DNA of 64,000 nucleotides, from the NCBI RefSeq assembly GCF_000524195.1, contig NW_020170394.1:1-64000 (forward strand), read 5' to 3'. The stretch comes from Echinococcus granulosus. Its lineage: Eukaryota > Platyhelminthes > Cestoda > Cyclophyllidea > Taeniidae. Positions 49,601 to 62,381 of the stretch are shown one piece after another; positions within the stretch are counted from its first letter, which is position 1; every line of letters begins with the position of its first letter. The position numbers were made by a program, and so were the translations under genes. The notes under the pieces were generated by a model. That model ran no database searches. It was given only the letters and a program-made list of their open reading frames with translations, and was not told the DNA's origin.

Positions 49601-52600
49601 CTCTGTGGCCCCACGGCATCTCCGAGAGGCCCTTCACGCTCTCTTGGTTGATCTGCCCATGCGTGGCGCTCAAGTTCGACTCTCTCGGCTGGCTGCGACC
49701 AGCCAACATCAAACACCTCACCTCACGCAGGTGCTTCCTCTCACGAGCATCAATAGAAGGCACCAAGAGCGTGTTTGTAAGTCTCCTCGATGGGAGCTAG
49801 GGCTGTGTGTACGTGATAATTTGAGTTGTGGTAACGCTATACAGAACTTGAATTTGGGGTAGTTTCGTCTATTCCTCATTTCTTGCTTTTGAATGTTTAC
49901 AAAGAAGTAGCCTATTAGACGGAAACTTCTGTCCAATTCTTATTTATATGACAAGGCTCCTTTTCTCTGTTTTTAATCGTTAGCTCGGGATGGTGGTGTG
50001 CTTTGTTTAATCGGTTCTCATGGCAGCGGAAAGACAACTCTTGTCTCGGCTCTGGCAATTGTTCTATCAGACTCAAACTGGACGCCCGACATGGCCTCCT
50101 CTCCCTCCCTCACAACCTCCTTTGACTCACGCGCTGCCTCTAAGGCTCAAGTCTCGGAGGCTTTTCGAAATCGCTCGCGAGTATTTGTACACCTCACAAT
50201 GGGTGCCTACTCTTCCACCACTCGCCATGCCGGCCTCCTTTTGTGTGCTATTCCGCAGATGACCCAGGTGAAGGAACTGCTCGACACCTGGATTGTGAGT
50301 GTGTTCAATGAACTGCGAAAACCTGCCAGCGGACCCAACCCTGCCCTCGGGCAACAATTGAACGCTTTGGAGAATGAGCTGCAGTCAGCGGGGATTGTGA
50401 ACGTCACTCAGGATTCTGATCTTGTGTCAGTAAAGCTCGGTTTTACCCTTAATTTAGATGTAAACCAGAATTTCCACATCTATACAATGTCACATTTCCA
50501 CCATTGCTTTCCTTTTTTATACAGCAAGAGCACCGAAATATTTCATCATTTATTGCGAATAATTGGAGAGCATGTTAAGAATCACTACATATTCATCGTC
50601 GATTCTGTGGATCACCTTGTACCTGCAAATCTGACTTGGATTCCAGAAGTCATTCCAGAGGTGGGTCGCATAATATTCACAGTAGAAATGCCTTTCTTCT
50701 CTGAGTCGATTGTGAAAAACTCCACTTTCGATTATCTAATTCGCTTATCTTCATCGGTGGACACTTCAGTCATAGTCATGCATTTCTCTGCCATTCATTT
50801 CTGTCGCTGGGGCGAAGTAGACTTTTCTCTGACGACTGCTATCTTTTGTTCCGTATTTTAGAATGTGAAATTCGTTTTAACATTGAGTGGTGAATCAAAG
50901 ACGGCGCGTACTTTGTCGGTCCGTCCGGACTGCCTTTACCTGCGGATGAGCGAACTCTCACGGAACGAAAAGGCTGCCGCGATCCGATGCTACTTTGCAC
51001 AATACGGCAAGGCTCTCAGCGACAGTGGATTTGGCAATCAGGTAGCTTGCAAGTTCATCTGTTTAGTCTCACTTAGACTATATTTGCAAAAGGCCTGCAC
51101 TGACACGCATTCCTGGACTCTTGCGGTGCTTGTTCATGCGCGTAGGCTTCAGAAAACACCCACTTCCACACTATTTGCTAACTATGCACATGGTCATTAA
51201 GCTTAAGACAAAGTCCTGCGAATTAATGAAAATTTTAGTGTCTCCCGATTTTTAACAACGAACTTTGGTCATGTGATAATGTTTTCTTAGAGAAAAAATA
51301 ATAATAAGCTGCCTAAAATCATTATTTCGTTTTAGTTATCAAGACTAATCAGAAAGCGAGACGCTGGGCTTCCCCTGTACTTGAAAATGGCCTGTGATGA
51401 ATTACGGTTGCATTCTACCTTTCAAAATGTAAGTTATTCTATTATTAACTTTAGTATTTTCATTCACGTTTGTAGTATTTCATTGAGTCATATCTGCGTT
51501 CAATGTAGGGTCATCTACCCAATTCAAGGCATTCTGAGCCGCGCAGACTAGGCTATCGTATCTTTAAATTCAAATTCTGTGAGATAGACCTCATGCTCGT
51601 GATATCACCATTTGAGTTATCTTTTCCTGCTCAATTTAAATTTTACCCACGAAAAGTCTTCCAACCACCAAGTTCATCTTGGCTTTAAAATCAAGTACAC
51701 AACAGTGGTATTGATATAACTTCACTAAACTTGATCCAATTATCTCTGCTGTCAGTATTTCATATATTTCTTCTTAAACTGTAAAAACACTTCTGATTTC
51801 ATATCCTTGCCGTCACTTCAAGCTGGACAGCAATTTGAAAAGCCTACCAGAACATCTGTCTGACCTCGTAGCCCACATTGTGGCGCGGGCATCGGTGTGT
51901 TGTGGTGAGAACCTTGTCAAAACTGCACTTGGCTGCATTCTCTGCTCACGCCATCCACCCTATCCGGCCCAGCTCCAGCGCATGATCAATGTCTGGCTCT
52001 CTACGAACAGCGAACAAGTCACTCCCCAAACAATTGCTTTTTTCAACGGCGATGGGGACGAACTCCCAAAGGAAGACCCAACGACACATCCTGTCCTTAC
52101 CACAATGGCTCTGAATGTTCTTCTCTCACAACTTCAACCACTTATCATTGGCGTAGAATCCACTGACGAGAGCAGCCGTGGCCTCGTGGTGTCAGGGGCT
52201 GAGCAGGTTGAAGAGACAGATAGTGAGGAGAGGCCTGAACTGAGCCTTTTTACCTCTGGGGGTCTGCGGTTGTGCAGTCTGGAGGTGGCCGATGTGGTTC
52301 GACGCCTGTGCTTCTCATCTTGTGGGCCCCTCAATCGATTCTCCGCCTCACGCCGTGTGGGCTACGTCAAAAGCGTAGTTGATAGTAAGGCCGGCAGCGA
52401 ACCACCTCCACTTAGTTCTACCCCTACAGAATTGCAAACTTACCGGTTGCTGCTTTGCGAAAATTACGACAATTTGGAAGACAAAGTGTACTATGCGGTG
52501 AGTATTTTTTGCACGTTACTCAGCTTCGCACCCATGGTTCCATTCCGGTATTCGATATAGCCAACTTAGTGTGCCAAAATCGGTGTCGATGAAGCTGATT

Positions 52601-55600
52601 AAATGCTGAGTGCCTATGCATGGATGCTTGTTTTGTTAATGAATCAAAACGTGATATTTGGCCTAGGATATGTCCCATTTTCGCACTATTTGTCGGTAAG
52701 CTTTTGGCCTTTCACCTATCACCGTGGCGTTCTTATTTGTAATCTAGTTTCGGTGTATTTACTTACAATCACAAAGCAGTAAGTTAGCATCCTCGAACTA
52801 TTTGTGAACTCCCAAATGCTTTTTTCGTATTGTAGTTTCACGCGAAAAAACTTGGCCTTGCCGTATCAACATTGAGCAGTATTGGCTACATTCAACAAAA
52901 AGCCCTGAATAACGACATTCCCGGCGTGATTGAAGAATTTCTCGGGTCCGGTAGGTCTGCTTGTGTTTAGGTGATTACTATGCGGCACAAAAGTTCTTGA
53001 TTGAAATTAATCGAGTTTGGGCATATCGAAAAAAAATGGTTTTTCGTTATCCTACCACGTTCTGTCCCTATCCCAATTTGACATTGTTCCATGTACCATT
53101 GCTGGCGCATACTTTAAAGTGCCACTGTGTGTTAGCTTGCAATGGGTTTGAAACACAGGTCTGGTTATCGTATGTACTAAGCAATTGTATCTTGTAATGT
53201 TTATTCCTTGTTGGATGACGAAGGTTGTTATTTTTGTGGATTGACTGTACTATTACACTTAATTACCACGATGATAGTTTCAGGCGCGTTTTGCAAAGCC
53301 TATCTGGCTTTTGAAGAATCCAATCGCATGATTTTAAATGCATTTGCAAATACTTTAATCTATTTTTGAAAAAAAGATATCTCCGATCCTGATACAAGAA
53401 CCGCCTGGTTAGAAGTTATTGACAAGGAGCGGGGTACTATCTTTTCGGTGATTCGCCACCTCGTCCTTCGGTCTGGTCACATCTTGGCTAGGTGCGTCTC
53501 AATGGTTGTGGCAGTTGTTTTTTAGCAGTGAATACCCCTCTATATGTAGTCATACAGCAGGGATCGATTGCTTAGGCCAAGACTGACAATATCTCTTGTC
53601 AGCCATGATCAGTTAAAAGCTGTTTTACAGTGAATATCACGTTAGTTATATTTCATTTTATCGCGTCCACTAGCATTCCCTTCAGAGTTTTATAATCTAA
53701 CCCATGGTACTTAATATTCTACTCATCAATGATATTACTCACAAAAGTTGTGGTTTTAACGAGCCCTATCAATAATTCCTAAACAGTGTATCATTTTGTC
53801 GTACTTCTTTGTAGATTCCCTCATCTAACGGGGCAACTCCTCTTGAACAGCCTTCCGGTGCATTGCGAAGGCACTCTGAGGGAGGAAATAGAGAGAAGAG
53901 TTAGGCTTGAAAGCAGCTCTGCAGTTTCGCGCTGCAATACTTTGAGTACAGATTATCTACATGATGTGGAGATGATTTGGAGGCTGGAGGCCGTCATTTC
54001 TCCGACTGGGCTTGCTAGCGATGGCCATCAGATTATCGCTTGTGGTGGCACTAGTGGAAGCATCACTCTCCTGGATGTTTCATCCGGCAAGGTAATCGGT
54101 GATGAAGAGTAATTCCTCTTATGAATAATTGTGCATTTCTATTTGTGTCCTTTGCAGGTGTTAAACACTCTTTATGGACACAGCGGTGCCGTGAACGCGA
54201 TTGTATTCATCTCGCCTGCGACAAATGCTCTAGTGACACGTTGTATGCTGCTTTACTCCGTCTCTGCAGATTCAACAGCGTGCCTGTGGAAACTCGTGCC
54301 ATCGAGTGTCAGTGGAAAAGGTCTGGTTGGTGTGAGATTGGCGCGTATTTCAGGCCATCACAATCGTGCTATCACAGCCTGTGCTTGGGACTCCCAGCGA
54401 AGGCACCTGGTCACTGCAGGACTTGACGGACTGGTGGGCCTCTTTGCTGTCCAACTCTCTCTTAACAGCGATTCAGACGGTGAGACCAACTCCGTCTCTG
54501 GCTATGATCTGGAGTCCTTTAAGAAACCTCAGCGCTTCTTCTCCACTCGGCATGAACCGATAAATGCAATGGTTCTTGTGGAGGACAAAATTGTTGTGGG
54601 TTGCTGGAACGGCACTCTGTGGATGTTTGAAACAAACAAGTGGGAAGATAGAAAAGTACGTGTTTTCGTCAACTTGTTAAAGTCATCCGGTAGACTGTAG
54701 TTCTTAAGCTGGCACATGGATTCCGATACCAAATAAGAGTTGCCGAGGTGAAAGTGGGATGGCGTATTTGATGATTTGTTAAAAATCCTTCCTGAGTCAA
54801 GAAACTGAAATGTTTAATGATCACACCAAGGTGCCAGTTGGTTACGATAAAGGCGAATTTCTTCCATTTATGAATTGTTGGTCATTTTTTAAACAAGACT
54901 TCCAAAGTTCTGCTCCTGGGCTCTGAATGTAACGCATTGCGAGGCCAGACCCGTGATGGCGCCTACTTTGAGCAATGGGCTGGTGTCCGAGGTCTTCATG
55001 CAGCAGTCGTGGCACTCGCCTACTCGGGACCCAAATGCGACGTCATCGCGTGTGCAGATTTTGTCGGTGAGGTGACTCTCATCAATGCCAGCACTTTTGA
55101 GTGCATTGTTCACCTGGAGAAGACGTCCCGTCTGATTCCTCGGCACGTTTTCAGTAGGCTGTGCTTCCTCAAACAAAAGGGAAGTGATGACTGCCTACTG
55201 GCACACACTGGCTCCTTCACATCAGTCTCCGGAGCAATTTCTCTGTGCAATATTGACCGGCCTCACAAATTTGGTGTGTCGATATTTCTTTTCTACTACT
55301 CTCTCTTCCACATGAAAGTGGTGGAATATGTGCATATATATATATATGATTTTCTATGTTCAGATACTTTATTTGAGGAACATGCGAAAAGTTTGGAGAT
55401 ATGCATTGGAGTCAGCTTAACCAAGTCTATAATTGTCTTCGGTACCTACAATGGAGGAGTCGCCTACTTTAATGCCGACGCAGAAAAGGGTCTCATTCAG
55501 CTCTGTCCCTCACCCCAAAATAACGCCTCTAGGATTCAGGCTCTCGATTGTTTCCTCCTCAATGACGTGGCCAATTTTGCATTGCTTGCTTACGGCTCTG

Positions 55601-58600
55601 CTCGTGGCGATGTCACAGTACGCCTTGCTTTTTCTTTTCTGATTCTCATGGTGAGCCTGTGAACGTGCAGACTATTTGCCCTCTCTCTACTATAGTTCGT
55701 GATTTTTTCGACAAGAAGAGCTACCAACGGGACTTTGGAATTGAATGGACTAGTTGGGGAGACCCAGCAGCCCTTCTCTGTTTGGCCGCATGCTTACGGC
55801 CATCAGGAAGGTGGGGGCGGCGAGGCCGGTGGGACACTCGCCATTGCTATCTCGGCTTCCCAGGGCTTTGCCGTCTCTGGTGGTGGGGATGCTTCGTGTT
55901 GCTTCCATATGTTTCAACTACAGGATCTCAGCTCCATGGGTTGCCATTCCCGTACCATCAACAGTGATTCCAGAGTAGTTGCTCACTCTTTAGGCGTTTC
56001 TGCACTTGCTTCTGCCAACAATATTGCTGTCTCAGGCGGCAAGGATGGGGTCAGTGTCATTCTACTTATGCATATCATGTTTACTATACCAAGGTATACT
56101 TTTCATGCGTCATTCCTTGGTATGTCTCCTTAGTGAATGTGCTTATCTGACTTTCTGGAAAACTCGAGGTGGAATCAGGTACTGCAACGCGTGGCAGTTA
56201 CCTTACCTTGTAGGTTATCACTAATAAGGCTTTTTAATGTTAAATTCGGTCCATCAATCAATTGTTTAAATTATATAGCTGTTAATTCATCAGTGATAGT
56301 TTATTAAGGCTGGTAATCCCACAAGCAACTGAAATGTTTGCGGGGATTTCATTCCAGTGTCAGTCAGAGTTTGCAAAATAAGTCGTAATGCATATTATGC
56401 AACCTTCTACTAGTTTAGGAAACCTTTCCATTGCCTAATCCGGTGTCATGATTACCAACAAAACTTGCTTGCTACATTATCTAACCTTGAAAAGACTGTC
56501 CCTTTTATGTTTCCTTTTTGTTGCTTCTAGCTCCTTGCCATTTATCAAGTGGATAAACAAAAGTCTTTCCAGCCAGTTACCATCCTTGACTCCGTGCCTC
56601 AAGCTCATCGGGACTGGATAACATGCCTCGCGATAGAGCAGAAGGACCCTCAGCACTATTTAATTGCATCGGGAGGAAACGACCATGCCGTCGGGGTTTG
56701 GTTGCTCGACACCGAATTGGAGGCTGGGATCAACCCTCTCTCTCAGATCTGGTTTACCACGGAGCATGTTCAACCCTTGACCAACTTTTCTCTTAAGGTA
56801 TGCATCTTTACCCTAGGCTCATTACCAACTACATTTTTGACCCATCTTAATAATAAGTTGATTTGCAAGTGTTTTGCCAAGAGCCCTATCCCTTCCTCCA
56901 ATAGGAACGTAAATGTCTTATTTAGACGCAGTTGGCACACATTTGTTCTCAAAAATAAGCTTATTTAATTTATACAGGTTAACGTTCCAAAAAGCGCAAG
57001 GTATTTCCTTACCAGCTGTTGACCACACTACTATCCCTTCATGTGTTCCCCCGTGTTGCTGCTGTTTTAGGATGGGCTGCTGATCTCGGCGTCCGCGGAT
57101 GGAGTGATAGTAGTTTGGGAGGCGACAGCGTCCTCCATGAGAAAATTGCGAAAATTCACACTTTCAGGAGCATCAGAGGGCAGCAAATTGGTGATGATGG
57201 ACCTTACTGACCCCGAAATCTCGATTTTGAATGATAAGCCCACACCCCTGTCGGATGACTTAGGTGAGATGTTTTGGCTACTGTCTGGGCCTGCGACAAT
57301 GGTCACTCAAATCAATGAGCACGACGTAATGTGGTCTAAAGGATGTGAGGTGTAAACTAGTTTTATTATTAATGTGCTATAGTTCATTAAATTGGTGGAA
57401 TTGTAAGGTTTTTTCACTCCGCTACCTGTGGTTAGCTTGAATAAAATTGAGTCTGCTATTTATCGGTGAATGACCGTGATTTGGCTTCCAGTTCCCTAAA
57501 TAAGTCAGACTAATCCGTGCAAAATTACATGATCCAAACTTACGATAACATCCTAATTCCATGCTTGTTTTCAGACTCTGCCGTCGATTTGGACGCATTG
57601 TCTGGGGACGAGGATAGCGATGGGATATCGCCCACCACGGCATCGAAAAGACTCTACCCCGTCACTGTGGCCGAGAAGGTGCTGGATTATCGTGCACTTA
57701 CCCGTCTCCGCATTGCTTGCCTCCACTCCGACGGCGTCCTTAATGTGAGCATCATTTCGCCATTTTTGCCTCGTGAGGAGCTTGCCTGTGCTGGGCACGC
57801 CAGTGTCGCTGACTGTAGTGCGATTCACCTGGTCCCGAGTGCAGAGAGCGGCGCTCTTGTCTCCGCGTGCACCTCTGACTCTCAGGCTGGTGAGGTTTGC
57901 CTCTGGCGATTGGACAACGAAGAATCCAAATCTAGTAAACATTTTTGGTTTGTTTTTTTTTGCAGTCTATGCTTTACCCTACTGGCGATGTAAGCTCGTT
58001 TTCTTTACTATTAGTTTTGTTTTCCCCTTTATTATTTTCTTTGGTACTCCAACTTGTCCTCTTTATCATGTAGTATTTGACGTCGACTGCGTAATGCAAG
58101 AGGTGCCCCGTGCCGAGTAGATCCTGTCTGTTACCGCACTTGAGGCATTTGGCTTATTTTGTAGCCCATAGCAGAGATCTGGAAAGCACTTGTTTTTTTC
58201 TGAGCCCTTGATGAAGCCAAAGCTCTTTTGCATAGAAATCATTTTGAAATCAATGATGAGTTGTCACAGTGTTTTTTTCCTTTTCACTTTTCTAATCACG
58301 TAGACGTGCCTCGGATTTCACACCACGGCGTAATAACAGTCATCAAGGAGAGCAAGGGCTACATTTTCGCAGGTAGCGATGACGGCCACCTCTTAGCCTG
58401 GCGTGTCAAGGATGGACGCCAACTAAACATTGAAAAATTTGTGCCGAGCGGCTGCATAAATGATCTGGATGTAAGCGTATCCTCTCAGGAGAACGGAAGT
58501 CTCGAGGTCACAGTAGCTGTCCTCGTCGGTCGATCTGTCCACTTTTTGACTCTCTCTTCATCAACCGAATCAGAACTCGTGTTTGATTGCTCAAGGTGTG

Positions 58601-60792
58601 TTAGGATTGTCGCGTCAAACTCATCAAGTTATTATCAATTGGAACTCGCTTAATTACTTTGCATCTCTACTTCATGCAACTGTGATGATTCAAACTTATC
58701 CAATTTTGCTTATTTGTAGACTCGACCTGCCTACAGAATTGTATTCGATCATTCTAATTCGTCCACTGTCAGACCCCACAGAGTCCACTTTCGTAGTAGG
58801 AACGGCTAAACGGACTCTGATCTGCCAACGTTTAGGAAAGATGCCAAAATCTCCTGCTTTGTAAGTCAATAGAACACTTACCAAAATGAGTAAATCGTTA
58901 GCGTCATCGTGAACATAAGTGCGTATGACACAATCCCAATTAAAGTATTAATACTTGCGTAAACGGAAACATAGCTGAAGTTTTTGCGCAATCTCACTGC
59001 ACGGTTTTCGTTGCCTACTTTTTAGGCTTACGGACGGCATCGTAAGCTCCTTGTATGAATATACCTATAGGTGAGTTCCACTAACTCCTAAAGCTCACTC
59101 TACATGCAATCGGTGCGTTGCGGATATCTCTTGTTTGCTAAACTGGAAGTGCTCTTGATTCTGCGAAATCCCAATGAGTTGCTTTTTTGAGATTCTAGTC
59201 AAATTACGATTTCAAACCTTTGAACTGCTTTGTCTTTTTAACTCGACAAAGTTTTTTTCCTAAACCATTGTTGTTTTTGAGTGGCTCATGGGTTTTAGAG
59301 CTTTTATTTAAAACTTACCTCTAATCGATGTTTTTTAGTATCACCTCCAGTGGAACAGCTCATTACATTGGCCTTTGTGATGGCAAAATGGGGTTGTTTG
59401 ATGTTGAAGGAAAGGTGAGTTTGGTGTAATTCATTAGTAGCTATCCCAGCTGAATATAGGTTGATAGTGAAATCACTCGTCTTCAACGATATTATGGCAC
59501 TTAATCCCATTATGAAACTAAGACCGTGGCTTATAAACTACCTTATTTGACCAATTCTTGGTACTACATGATCCCATTTCCAATGTCTATTGACAATAGC
59601 GCCTTAAGGCTGTACAACGAGAAGATGAGTCTACCTTCACTGGTCTACAGGTGATTCGCCCAAAGAGTTGCTCTACAACGTGAGTTTTTGCCAGTAACAC
59701 TTGAGGAAATTCATTTCTTTTTTTAAAATAACAAGGTCAGTACTACTTCTCATTGTTTATTCATTGCATATTGCACATTAGTTTCAGGCGGGAATAATGT
59801 TTCTCTGTTTTGCTTGAATTTTATATGCATAGTGCGATTAAAACCCACAATTTATTCATATGAAACGAGGTGCCTGTAATGCTCATCTGTGGTTGAGTAA
59901 AAAAAGGGATCCTCGTTCTATCTTTGTAGAAAACTACAAGCATTAATGGATGTGGGTGGACTTGCAATCCTTGATAGCATTACTCCCCCAAATGGAAATG
60001 AACCGGGAATACAATCCCATGAAATTGTGTTATTAAGTCCCAGTGAACTGTGTTGAAGCTTATTTTCCCGGCACTATTTTTATAGATTTTACGCCTAAAA
60101 AGCTTATTGTATACGACAGATCATGCGTTAATTTTGCCCACTGCGTCCTTCTCTCACAGATACCTCTTGGTCTCTGGAACGCGGGAGAATGGGAGAGCTA
60201 AAGGCTCACCCGTAGCATCCTTCGTCAGTCTACGTAGTGATCCCTTCACCCCTCTCTCAGAATATGTGGTATGAGATAGTCTACGACGATATTCTATTCT
60301 CTGAGGGAGCGCCAGCCAGTCAGATTACTTAATTTTTAACTCAAACCAATTACTGTGGTTAAATGTTTCATATAAACCTTGGAGATTGCGCTTTTTTCAG
60401 CTTCCTAGGGGAGAAGTCGTTACGGCGTTTGCCGCAGTTGAGAACAATTCGGAGACGGTACAAACTAGCAGCTACTTAGTTATTGTTGCAGGATCCGACG
60501 GAATCCTGCGCTACTTGCGATGGATACCGTCGCAGCCCACTAAGGAGGTAGGTCAGCCCCAAATCAGGATAGAGATGATACGACCACCAATTCGTGCTTA
60601 AGTTAGCATCAATCTCCCACACCAGCTAACACTTGTAATGGTTTTTGCTCATTTTAGCCAAAGCTTATTGGTTACCTTCCAACTGGAAGGAAGGTGGTGA
60701 AAGTCTGCGCCACGGAGCCCGATCACTTTGCCGTCGGGTACAGCAACGGAGACGTTGGGATGTACCGATTCATCAAAACTTCTGTTCTGTGA
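43674..60792 (+). CDS. TEP1: Telomerase protein component 1 (TEP1): TROVE, DUF4062, NACHT and WD40
   Basis: RNA-binding component of vault particles and telomerase RNP in vertebrates. About 40 exons, about 2,700 residues (human 2,627). The TROVE (Ro60-like) domain spans about 44105-46990, with YCRKVLNIRYTTSFI, YYSAAVGLPSDWLKI, KKMIRHLHISQPV and MATLRNLRNLL. Exon 47329-47811 holds the DUF4062 signature VQVFVSSTFQDMYGERDL with EIDLRWGV. The NACHT/STAND NTPase starts at 49984: Walker A GSHGSGKTT near 50013, Walker B-like IFIVDSVD near 50590, then helical exons to 53491. WD40 repeats run from about 53990 to the stop TGA at 60790-60792, e.g. LNTLYGHSGAVNAIVF, ISGHHNRAITACAWD and PQAHRDWITCLAIE. 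Phases close through most of 44215-45510 and 47329-60792. Exon 43674-44021 does not join the next exon in phase, and one exon is missing between 45510 and 45996. NAA40 lies tail-to-tail 72 bp beyond the stop. Confidence 0.93.
48945..49240. repeat. Unexplained GC-rich block in a TEP1 intron
   Basis: The TEP1 exons ending at 48759 and starting at 49527 join in phase 0, so the DNA between is intron. Within it this block is clearly richer in G and C than the rest of the intron and carries a 127-codon plus-strand frame (48954-49337) without recognisable product. An old mobile-element insertion is one reading; a skipped alternative exon is another. Confidence 0.3.
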
Positions 60793-60851
60793 CAGTCCCC
60801 CTATTTAAAGTTCCATATATGGTAAAATGAGTTTTTTTAAAACTAAAACAC

Positions 60852-60857
60852 TTTAAT
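60852..60857 (-). terminator. Candidate NAA40 polyadenylation signal ATTAAA
   Basis: The minus strand reads ATTAAA only 7 nt after the NAA40 stop codon. Used as such it gives a very short 3' UTR and lets the NAA40 transcript end before it runs into the TEP1 coding region. Confidence 0.4.
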
Positions 60858-60864
60858 ATGTTAA

Positions 60865-61743
60865 TCAGGGAGATCTAGACAAAATAGAATAGTCAACAGA
60901 TTGTCCAAATCTGGAGGGGTCGCTGCTGTCTGTTTTGAAGCCATTTTTTGCGAAGAAGGCACATGCCGGGGAATTAAACTTAAACACCGTCAAGATGACT
61001 TGTGTCATTTGGTTGTCGGCTGCAATTTTGTATAGGATATGCAACAACTTCTGGCCCAGATTTAAACCACGAACCTCCTCCACTAACTGAATTTCGTAGC
61101 AGTAGAGTATCGGTCGTCGAGAGTCAACTTCAAAACGAAAGTGAACGAAGGCACAGGGTTCATCGGAACTTGCAAGCGAGGAGGGGGGAACATTGTGTCG
61201 ACTGAGATCACAGCACGTCTTAAAATTCGCCAAGAAGCATAATAGAAAGTGTGAGTTGGCGGAGAAGAGTTCGTCAAACTTGGTGTCACCATTCCATCCC
61301 CATGATGACTTCATATAAAATCCCTAAAAGTGGGCAGAGGAGTATCGGTAACTTCAAGATCCGATTATTATTACACACGACACGAATCCGCAAACCAAAT
61401 GAGCGATCCCTAGAATTCCCATCCATACCTTCATATTCTGTTCCAAAATCGAGAAAACCTTCGCTTTTTGGTTTGGCGTCATTTCGGAAGGACAAAAACA
61501 CTTAACAGTGAACGAGCAGCAACAACAGTCCAACGTTATACAAGAGTCAGTGTTGAAACTCCTTCGTATCAGTTCATCGCTTGAAAGTTTTGTCGCAGAC
61601 ATAACTGCCGCACGGGAATCGCCGACACAGCCCATTTTGCGAATGATTCCGCGATCCTGAGAGTCCCCATCGGCCTCATCAAACGACATGGTCGACACCA
61701 GGACTGACAGAGAACGAGATAGCAGTACAAGCGTTTGGAACAA
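60865..61743 (-). CDS. NAA40: N-alpha-acetyltransferase 40 (NatD), histone H4/H2A N-terminal acetyltransferase
   Basis: GNAT-fold enzyme that in other eukaryotes acetylates the N-terminal serine of histones H4 and H2A. Two exons: 61743-61429 and 61323-60865, with a 105-nt intron and closing phase. Family signatures run in order: MTPNQKAKVFSILEQNMK, MKSSWGWNGDTKFDEL, CAFVHFRFEVD, PILYCYEIQLVEEVRG, VILTVFKFNSPACAFFAKNG and the C-terminal YSILSRSP. ATGs are possible at 61743 and 61689; the protein is about 257 or 239 residues (human 237), so the 61689 start may be the real one. In the acetyl-CoA motif (family R/Q-x-x-G-x-G/A) the sequence reads RGLNLG, with Asn at the first Gly. The N-terminal exon is Cys-rich (LDCCCCSFTVKCFC). 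The gene is convergent with TEP1 and divergent from LEO1. Confidence 0.93.
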
Positions 61744-62381
61744 ATAGGGGCGTTTTTAAAGAGAACTTCCACCTAACACTTGCAATAAACAAGCTTTCAA
61801 ATTGTGAAAATGAGCTTTGAATCCAGAGCGCCATTATCGTAAGTGCTAATCCATATATAAAGCAAAATTCTTAAATGAATAAAAAAATTTCACTTTTACA
61901 AAAGATGAGCATTCCTGACGAAACCCCGAAATATTCGCTAGTTAGGGTACTAGTAGTGACTATCATCGGCATCAAGGTCAACGTGCATTTGGGATGCTGC
62001 TCCATCTGAGTGTATAATTTTGTTAAGTAAAATTTAATCTTGTGCACATATTGTAAAAAGGTGGGTTTTTAAACACCCATGCCACATTAAGTGTTTCTGT
62101 CGATTTAAAGTTTACGTGAAGAGCCAAAATCTACCTACAAACCCACTGAATGAGTCAGTTGGTTTTGCCATATTATCCATAACGCGATGGCTTTACTAGT
62201 TTTTCTCCTTTACATTTAAAACATGAATAGATTGTTTTTAATTGTCTCTCTATTTGTCTGCATTCGATTGCTGTAAATGTGCTCTGTTGAAAATGATGAA
62301 GAAGTTGGTCTTTTTAACTGAATGGCAAATTTTCCGCTTTATTTTGATTGCAGGAAAAGTCGACTGTGCGCACTTTGAACG
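61744..62381. promoter_or_regulatory. Probable bidirectional promoter of NAA40 and LEO1
   Basis: 638 bp separate the upstream NAA40 ATG (61743, minus) from the LEO1 ATG (62382, plus). The stretch is AT-rich with no coding features. An acceptor-like TTGATTGCAG at 62344-62353, 28 nt before the LEO1 ATG, suggests a 5' UTR intron or a trans-splicing acceptor, as is common in flatworm mRNAs. Confidence 0.5.
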
